A stretch of DNA of 64,000 bases, from NCBI GenBank assembly GCA_016706365.1, contig JADJJU010000002.1, positions 310,001 to 374,000 on the forward strand. The letters are read 5' to 3'. The notes beneath the pieces are model-generated. The model saw nothing but the letters and a program-made list of their open reading frames with translations. It made no database searches and was not told the origin of the DNA. Shown one piece after another: positions 56,491 to 64,000 of this stretch. Made by a program: the position numbers and the translations under genes. Position 1 is the first letter of the stretch, and each line of letters opens with the position of its first letter. The stretch is from Saprospiraceae bacterium (GTDB lineage: Bacteria > Bacteroidota > Bacteroidia > Chitinophagales > Saprospiraceae).

Positions 56491-59400
56491 TTATGAAGAA
56501 ATAACAATTTTCAAGGTTTTACGGTATGCTGTTCCAGGTATTTCAACTAAAACAAAGTAAACTCCGTGCGGCAATTGTGGCAGATCTAATCTATAAAAAC
56601 CTGCTCCCGGAGTTTGTTCCTGAGATAGCACCTGTTTTCCGTCGGAACTGAATACCTGAAAACTTACCGGTTGATCAACAACTTCAGTAAAAATAAAATT
56701 CACAAAATTAGATGCAAGTGTAGGATAGGCATCAAATACTTCTAATCCACTTATATTCTTTCGGATTACGACAGTTTTGCTATAGAAATTATTACTATAC
56801 CTTCCATCACCGCTATCGTTGATCACGTAAAGTCTCATAAAGTATAAATCCCTGTTTCTATCATTGGGGGTAGTGTACTGATAGTTTTTCAGTTCTACAG
56901 AAAACTGATTGGCAGCAACGAAAGCTACTGAATCAAAATCCCATCCATTCTCTGAAATCTCTACCCTGAATCCCTGACAGAAATACTCGGGACGTGTTTT
57001 CCAATCCAGTCTTAACTTTCGGTCATTTGTGTAAGTGCCCTGAATATCAATGATATTTGTAAGAAGATCTCCACTGAATTTAAGAATGCTAAAGTCGTCA
57101 ATAGCAACTCCCGGAAATGATCCATTCCCCTGAGACCTGAATAGGAACCGGAATGCCACCTGACCGAGACCCCCTAGCTCTGAGAGATTGTATTTGTAAT
57201 TTTTAAAGGAGCCCTGTTTACCGGAAAAATATGGTTCATCTCTGTCAAATGCTCCGGCATTGTTGTCACTGGAATAATTATACCATCCGGATTTCAGCTC
57301 CCCTACCGGAGTCCATGTGGATCCGCCATCCAAAGTATATTGCAGCTGAAAACCATCCGATGGATTTATATCAAATTTGGCCCAAAAGCCAACTTCATAG
57401 ATCCCTTCCTCGCTAAAGTCATACATGGGAGTGTAGACCGTTGCAATTGAATTGGGCTGATATATCGGCTGATCAATATCCAGTACCCAGGCAAAATTTC
57501 CGCTTTTTGTACCGGATTTCGCATTGAACGTGGATTTACCCAGAGAAAATGTAGAACCCGCTATTGAGAATGCGGCAAAATCTCCCTGATTGTTTTCAAA
57601 TGTTCCTGAATACCCCGGCTCACCCGGCGCATAAGGAGTTGATTTGTTGGGCAAAATTTTAATACTGACAGATGTTCTGATATCGTCTCTCAAATTAAGT
57701 GTCACAACATATGTCCCGGTATCCTGATAAGTATGAACCGGATTTAGCTCAGCGGATGTATTTCCATCACCAAAATCCCATACTCTTGAGTCAAAATCAC
57801 CTACAGATTTGTCATTGAATGTGATAGGATAGTTGACATAAGAAATCCGTTGCTCTGTTCTGATCACAGCTCTTTCCTGAACAAAAATTTCACTGGTAAA
57901 CAACCCTCTTCCATGAGTAGCTGCGATGAGGAAATTATCAGATTTTCTCACCTGGAGCATATCCACTCTTGTATTAGCAAGTCCGGATTCAGTTGGAAAC
58001 CATTGAGTTAATGTCCCATTGACTCCTTCAGTCATCCAAACTCCCAGTTCGGTAGCAATGACTATTTGATTAGGGTCTTTCGGTGAAATAATTGCCCATC
58101 TTACAGGAATGTCAGGAAGGTTGCCTGTTATATTCACCCAGTTGGTACCTCCATTCTTTGTTTCAAAAATCTTTGGGCTTCCGTAATTACTATAAGTAAC
58201 AACTATATGATCTTCATTTCCATCTTCAACAGCAATAGAAGAAATGAAACCGGAGCCATTTCTGATATTCTTTGCAGTAGAATTGGCAGTGTTTGCGCTA
58301 TCGATCATAATAATACTTCCTGCATTTGTACCAAAGTAAACTCTGTTCTCAGTATTTGGAGCAACTAATACAGCCGTAACCTTAAGGAATGTACTTAATT
58401 TCAATGACGCAGAATCAACTAAATTATCTCCTCCCACATCTCTGATCATGGAGTACATTCCGTCCTTATAACTCCCATAAAGTGTTTTGGATTTGCTGTC
58501 ATAATCTGTTGGATTAATAAAGAACCCATCACTTTCTCCAATACTTCTTGAAGTAAAACCCTGGTCCCAGGATGAATTTGTAATTCTGTATGCATTGAAA
58601 ACATAACTGGAGATTTGAATATTGGGATTAAGTTCATCAATATGGACAAATGCTCCATCACCTCCGGTCACCTCGACAGTGTTGTTCATCCCTTCCTCTC
58701 TGAATAATTGGGTACCATTATCCTGAGCTCCTGCAAGGAACCAATCCCTGCCTTCTTCAGGGTGCACGGCACAGGCATAGAATTGGGTTACATTATATCC
58801 ATCACTCACAAATCTGACATTTGGATTTAGAGCAGCGCCATTTGTAGTTCTATATATTCCTCCGTCATTAGTAAAATAAATCACATTGGAGCTTCCGGGT
58901 TGAAAAACAATATTGTGTTGGTCAGCATGAGCATATTGAAGTCCGTTGCCACCAAACCATTGTGTCAATTGATCCCAGTTTAGTCCTCCATTTGCGGAAA
59001 CTAAAATATCTATTCCTCCAATAAATACCCGATCCGGGTTATTCGGGTCAATTCCTACAGATAAGTCATACCAAGCCTGACCACGAGCATAGTTTTCCAT
59101 ACCGGCAGCAGCAGGAACCCCTCTGGATTCCCAATTATCACCTCTGTCATTAGTTCTGTAAATGCCCATAACATTTCCATTAGGTCCTGCCAGTGTAGCA
59201 TACAATACATTGGGGCTCTTTTCACAAACTGCAAATTCCACTCTGTTGAACCCTGTAGTAGGGAAACCATTGTTCATCCTTTGCCATGAACCAGATACTC
59301 CGCTTTCAGATCTGAATATGCCTGTACTATAAACTCCTGCATAGATCAAACCATCGGTTGCAATTCTCAGATCACCGACGCGACCATTCAATACATTTAC

Positions 59401-60136
59401 CCAGGTCTGACCAGCATTTTCAGACCGAAAAACTCCATTATTGGTAGCAGCAAAGATGTGACCTTCATTATTGACTGCCAGGCGATTTACATATTGAAAA
59501 TTAGCATTTCTTGTTGCGGTGATTAATTCCCAGCTTTGACCGGAATCAGATGACTTGAATATACCCAATCCTCTCACTGCATCAGCATTATTGAATCCTT
59601 CTCCTGTACCTGCATACATAATGTTATGATTTACAGGATCCTGAGCCAAAGAGGCAATTGCAATATTTTCGTAAAAATCTCCGACAGGCTGCCAAAAGGG
59701 ACTGTTATCTAACATATTAGTTGTCTTCCATATTCCACCGGCTACACCTCCTGCCCACACTGTATTTCCTGATGGATCACTCAAATCAACAATAAGAGCT
59801 CTTGTTCTTCCCGATACATTATTGGGGCCTCTTTCCTTCCATTTGAAATTATAATCATTTCGTCGGGATGCCGTGGCTGCCAGCAATTGCTGGGTATATC
59901 CAGCAGCTGCGAGGAGTCTCTCTAGGAACTTCATTGGTGGACAGTTCTCTTGTTTTTAAAAACTCCAGCTCGAAGGAGCGGTTCATTCTCTCTTCCTTAC
60001 TCAATTTGACAAAGCCATCGTCTGTGTATCTGACAAGCTCTGCCGTGGGAAAATAATCTTTCAGGAAAATACATCCGAAAGTGATGGCAATAGAAGATAT
60101 TAAAATAATTATTGCGTGAAAACGTGTGATTTTCAT
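56491..60136 (-). CDS. Secreted beta-propeller (BNR/sortilin-like) protein with PKD and T9SS domains, frameshifted near the N-terminus
   Basis: About 1215 residues when joined. An N-terminal hydrophobic segment (FHAIIILISSIAITFGC) is followed, after a frame break at 59917-59923, by RLLAAAGYTQQLLAA and a two-part beta-propeller rich in BNR/Asp-box motifs (for example SSDSGQSWELI, SENAGQTWVNV, TNDRGDNWES, ANGGLNWDQ, TKNGGTNWVN). The propeller reads WAGGVAGGIWKTTN at its start. A PKD domain (VWDFGDGNTSAELNPVHTY), a beta-sandwich, a fibronectin-like region and a T9SS type-A domain complete it. No glycosidase active site is recognisable, so binding is more likely than catalysis. It is transcribed just before the S8 gene (17 bp apart). 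Confidence 0.85.
59917..59923 (-). other. Frameshift site in the beta-propeller gene
   Basis: A (TC)3T tract. The N-terminal frame (STNEVPRE) and the main frame (ERLLAAAGY) overlap here; one AG unit more, or one base less, on the coding strand gives the continuous reading VPRERLLAAAGYTQ. Confidence 0.65.
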
Positions 60137-60241
60137 ACGATTAGGCGTTGAATTTAACGAAACAAAACATTGTGATCAAGGTCATTCAAATTCCATAAAT
60201 TGGCAAAAAGCCGAAAATGGAGTATAAAGTTACTAAAAAAT

Positions 60242-63200
60242 TTAAAAAGTAGCCCGTAGCTGCATTCTGGCAAGGTGCACAATTGCAAGTTCACCAGTTT
60301 TGCGTCCCTCATAGCTTACCAGTAGTTGAACATTATTGTACATTCTTCTTTCAAATTGAATATTCCAGAGAAGGTTGTTCCCGTTTTTCAATCCTTCCAG
60401 CATTGCAAATTCTAATGGTGAATTTGTTACACCATTAAATGTAATGTAGGAATACGTGCAACCTGCCCTTAAGGAAAAGCGATTTCCCTCATTTATTGTC
60501 ATTTCTGTCTGAATTTCATATTGATCAGATATCTCATTCATATCTCCCAGTCTGTTTTGCTGACCCCTGTACTTCAACCGGGCGATACCCCTGATCAGTT
60601 GTCCTGGCTGAATAGTACTTTCCAGTTCAAGGCCCTGAAAATAAATCAGATAAGATCTGTTTTGAAATGCTTCAGAATCATTGACCTTAAAACCTTGAAG
60701 TGCTTTACTTACCAGGCTGATGCCCTTACCCGGGTTCCACCGGATATTGATATTTTGCTCGGTATTTCTTCTGCTTTCAAATCCGGTGGTCAGGAGGTTT
60801 CTGCTTCTCAGGGAGGTGAGATTAAGCTGCACTTCATAGACCGGGTCTGCCCTGTTGAAGAAAAAACTATTACGGGCTACGGAGGAAATTGCGATGATTT
60901 CAGGTATATCAAATCCAAGTTCAAATGGATTCCAGCGGGAGATATCAGCTTCTACTCCAGCTTTCCTAGTCAGATTGAGATTGCTTTGCCAGGACCATTT
61001 GCTTAAAAATCTTTTGAACCCCTTTTCATTGAACCACAATGGTTTTGCATCCAGAATTAGCTGCTGATTGAGAAGAATGTTATTGGTACGAATAAAATCG
61101 CTGGTCAATGTGGCAATTCGTAAAAAATTAGCCTGATCCAGAAAGGGCGCTACTTCAAATTCATCCAACTGCTGAACACCATCCCCATTCAGATCATTCC
61201 AGATATACTGACCTTCACCCTGTCTTACTTCGACGTAGGTAAATTCCAGACGAGGCTCCTGACCGGAACCAACTTCATAGCTTGTATTGGACCTCAGCGC
61301 ATTTTTCAGAGCAACAAATTGATAAGTCAATCTGCCAAGATAAGTCTGCTGAGGTCTGAAACTGGTAAAAGAGGTATCAGGAACTTCCATGTTTCGGGTA
61401 GTCAGATTCCATTGCAATGATGACTTGGGGCCTGTTTGCCACGCTCCTTCAGCTCGAAATTCATTTGCACGAGTGGCCGTCTTGAATATATCCAAAGAAG
61501 GCAACCAATCTTCCTGTAGGTATAGCTAAGTTGATATCTGAATTTACGTGTCTGTTGATTCAATAGATAGAATCTGGCGATATCCCAGGAAAAACTTTGA
61601 GGGCTCAATTCGTTTGAATTAGTAGCTCTGGTCTCATTTCTTTCCCGTTCTCCATAAAACCCGATTCTTAAGCCGGACTTTTTTAAGCAGAACCTGATTA
61701 ATATCGACCCTAGGTCGTGAGAAGCTAGTCTTTAGCAGAGCGCTTTCAGCCCTCAGTTCTGAACCATAAATTTTTAAGGCGAGTCCTTTGTAGGTTGTTG
61801 CCAGGTCGTATCTGTGTATCAATCCCTGATAGTTATCCTGTTGAATAAATCCTCCGATTTGATACATAGCAGACCCTAAAGTTCTGTGCTTTGTAGTCAT
61901 TCCGGCAGAAAAATAGTGCTCGTCTGTCTTCACAAGTGGATCAATATTCCAGTCTCTCTGAAATTCTGCAGGTCTGTAGGGATTGACAGGGGTACAATCC
62001 CTCCCTTTAAATTCATAAACCAGAGATGGCTCAAATGACCAGTTGGAAGCAGTATCTCTTTGAAGTCGTTCCTTAAATTCCACAAATGCACTCAGACCAT
62101 TGTCATCTCCGCTATCTTCTCTGGAAAATGTATTTCGATCCAGGGTACTTACACCCAGTTCAGCCCTGACAGTTCCTGTTTTACTGATTTTATACCGGCT
62201 GGCCATGGTCAGCATTTGTTGTTTTTTGGGGGTTATGATTCGCTGTTTGGGTTCAAAACGTCCCCGTGGAAGTCCGGTAACCGGATCAGGTGAAATCCAT
62301 TCATATACCCTGCCATTGGCAAGACTATTGCCAATGATATAGTTGCAAACCTTCTCCAAGATCAGTAAACCCTGCAGTCAGCAATGCTTTTTCGACATCT
62401 GTATCGAAAACAAGTATATTTTGAAAGGTCAGTCCATTTTCCAGAGTAGTATCTCTTAAAGAATAAGTAATAGCATTGGTGGAAGGATTTTCATCACTAA
62501 CTGGCCGAAAGCTATTTACGAATGCACCATCAAGACTATCTCTAGCTGAGCCAGCGAAGCTTGTCCTCATCCGTAAGAAATTGATTACCGGGTGAATTTT
62601 TATTGTCCTGCTCGCTGAATACATTGAAGTCAAGCTTCCAGCGCTCATCCTCATATGTGGACGATACAGTGTACATAGATCTCAGATAATTCTGATCCGT
62701 ATATTCAAACTCGACTATGATTCTTGCATCTTTAGTGATCAGTCTTTTTGCAGTAAAAATGACTTCACCCCGATTATAATCTATGACATAATCATTTTCC
62801 AGACCTCTGTTCATTAGTGCACCATCCAGATACACTCTTTCTGTATTGGCGAGTACTATGATAAATAACTCAGAATCATTGCCGGTCAGCTTGTAGGGGC
62901 CCTGATTCCCTTCAATCTGCTGAATGAATTGACGCCGGAATTTACCTTTGGATATAGCAAAGCTGCCGCTGGAGTTCAGCATTTTTCCCGGTGCTAATTT
63001 GGTAACATTACTATACATGACGCCCTGACTCCTTTTAAAATAATTCAGAAAATAGGAATCGGGTCTTCCTATTTCAAAATCTCCTGCCCGAATGGTATGT
63101 TCGTCCTTGCTGATCTGGATGAATATACGATCGAACTCTTGTAACTGCTGCGTGTTTCCCTCGGGTTGTATCGGAATGGTGTTGTCAGATATAGCAGCTA

Positions 63201-63785
63201 AAATTTCAATATCTGAGCCCACAGTTCCTGATAATTGCAGATTGAGACTGGAATTGAGAACCAGATTCTGCCTGTTTCCAAATGATAATCCCCGTGAAAA
63301 ACTTCCACTGTAGTCAATTCCTCTGAAATCTGCCAGTCCTGCCGCGTTTGTCTCCTGTTCATAGGCAAATCCGATGTAATTGATATCGCCTTTACGTTGA
63401 ATGAGTGTAGTATCTACTCGTCTGAAGGGGTAGCGAAATTGACAGGCAATTTTCTGTATCGCAAAATTAAAGGTTTCGAAACATCGTACTGTGAAGCAAA
63501 TCCCGCTTTGAATGTCAAGGAATTATGATCAAAAACTATAAAGTCCGATCCTATTAAATCTACTTTGGAATCGTAGATAAGTGAAATGGGAATAATCGAA
63601 ACTGAGTCAATAATTATAACTGAATCACTATAAAAAACAGTCTGTGTTCTCAAGTTAGAACTAATTATCCGGGATTGAGCCAAAGCAATGCCAGGGCTCA
63701 TGAAGCCGATCATAGCCAATAAACAATAAAGCCAGTCAACTTTAAAAGTTAACCACTTATGGGTATGATTTACAGAGGTGTACAA
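60242..63785 (-). pseudogene. Large Bacteroidota outer-membrane protein, broken by about five frameshifts
   Basis: Six pieces join by hand to a protein of about 1180 residues. From the N-terminus: signal region (LLAMIGFMSPGIALAQ; start codon unclear, TTG 63785 likely), RYRKLPVNFATP, then RRVDTTLIQRKGDINYIGF and SGSFSRGLSFGNRQNLVLNS, GDFEIGRPDSYFLNYFKRSQG, VYLDGALMNRGLENDYVIDY, and a long run of amphipathic strands ending LHLARM...RATF. The motif YLDGxLxxRGxxNDYVIDYNxGEVxF also occurs, from memory, in SprA-like and other very large outer-membrane proteins; the rest suggests a C-terminal beta-barrel. Apparent lesions: C4 run at 63427-63430 (one short); 62542-62560; 62347-62349 (one extra); 61656-61659; 61504-61507 (one short). 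Real decay or dense sequence error are both possible. Function unknown. Confidence 0.7.
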
Positions 63786-63847
63786 GTCTGTTGAACAGCT
63801 GACATAATTCTTTCACGCTTTAGACGGCAAAAGTTTTGTATTGTTGT

Positions 63848-64000
63848 ATGCAATGTGATTTTATGTCAGGTATTGACCGATTTGTAAGCATTAAGCCTAA
63901 GACAAAAAATCAGACTGCAACATTATATTCTCGCAAGGCATTATTCAGGGAGGTCTTTTTATCAGTACTGGCGGTTCTTTTTCCAATGATAAGTGCACAA
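63848..64000 (+). CDS. Start of a secreted protein gene, cut by the window edge
   Basis: An open frame from ATG 63848 (or ATG 63863, reading MSGIDRFVSIKPKTKN) to the last base. After a charged stretch it contains a hydrophobic signal-peptide core FLSVLAVLFPMISAQ that ends just where the window stops, so the product is exported. It is divergent from the frameshifted outer-membrane protein gene 62 bp away. Nothing more can be said about function. Confidence 0.55.
   Translation, partial: MQCDFMSGIDRFVSIKPKTKNQTATLYSRKALFREVFLSVLAVLFPMISAQ

Overview
The window is a stretch of chromosome from a member of the Bacteroidota, most likely a Saprospiria/Saprospiraceae-type bacterium. The evidence is: AT-rich DNA; many very large secreted proteins with Type IX secretion (T9SS) C-terminal signals, SprB-like repeats and a gliding-motility-type (CHU_C) C-terminus; repeated matches to the Bacteroidota promoter -7 element TAnnTTTG; and lineage-typical forms of LspA, DksA-like protein, BshB1 and isoleucyl-tRNA synthetase. 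I see no prophage, integrase, insertion sequence, CRISPR array, rRNA or tRNA gene. Most of the window is housekeeping DNA mixed with secreted-protein genes.

Layout. 0.3-5.7 kb: a leucine-rich-repeat T9SS cargo protein and a DUF3298-like lipoprotein. 5.7-12.6 kb, minus strand: bamA, uppS and ileS (envelope biogenesis and translation). 12.8-15.7 kb: a compact ABC transporter operon (ATPase, permease with a histidine-rich loop, two tandem CFFCG-motif periplasmic proteins) that I infer to be metal/zinc related. 15.8-19.5 kb: a membrane hydroxylase, a glycosyltransferase and three tandem paralogous lipoproteins. 19.5-28 kb: ilvE behind a possible attenuator leader, lspA, a DksA-like gene, a glucosaminidase, pdxA, a PIN-domain toxin/antitoxin pair, an ATP-grasp-like protein, an acetyltransferase and bshB1. 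28-37 kb: a fatty-acid desaturase, a nuclease-helicase fusion, a phosphopantetheinyl transferase, a WD40 protein, dcd and an outer-membrane protein. 37-44.2 kb: a 1494-residue SprB/CHU_C adhesin-like protein, hutI and a thioredoxin-SPOR fusion. 44.5-50 kb: the fabH-efp-accB-accC cluster (fatty-acid initiation plus EF-P) and an MsbA-type exporter. 50-63.8 kb, minus strand: a secreted metalloprotease, a subtilisin, a beta-propeller protein (all T9SS cargo) and a large, multiply frameshifted outer-membrane protein. A divergent secreted-protein gene runs off the right edge.

The most striking property is the number of broken reading frames. Single-base lesions interrupt genes that should be essential or harmful to lose: bamA, ileS (a frameshift plus an in-frame TAG), efp and the antitoxin of a TA pair whose toxin is intact. 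Further lesions hit the subtilisin, the beta-propeller protein and, about five times, the 60.2-63.8 kb gene. Several lie in short homopolymers and are repaired by one base, so sequencing or consensus error is the simplest explanation. I reconstructed each joined product by hand and annotate the joined genes.

I do not see a clearly new multi-gene system. The best candidates for follow-up are the ABC/CFFCG operon, the 450-residue C-terminal module shared by the adjacent subtilisin and beta-propeller genes, the ilvE leader, and the PIN TA locus with its spaced operator-like repeats.
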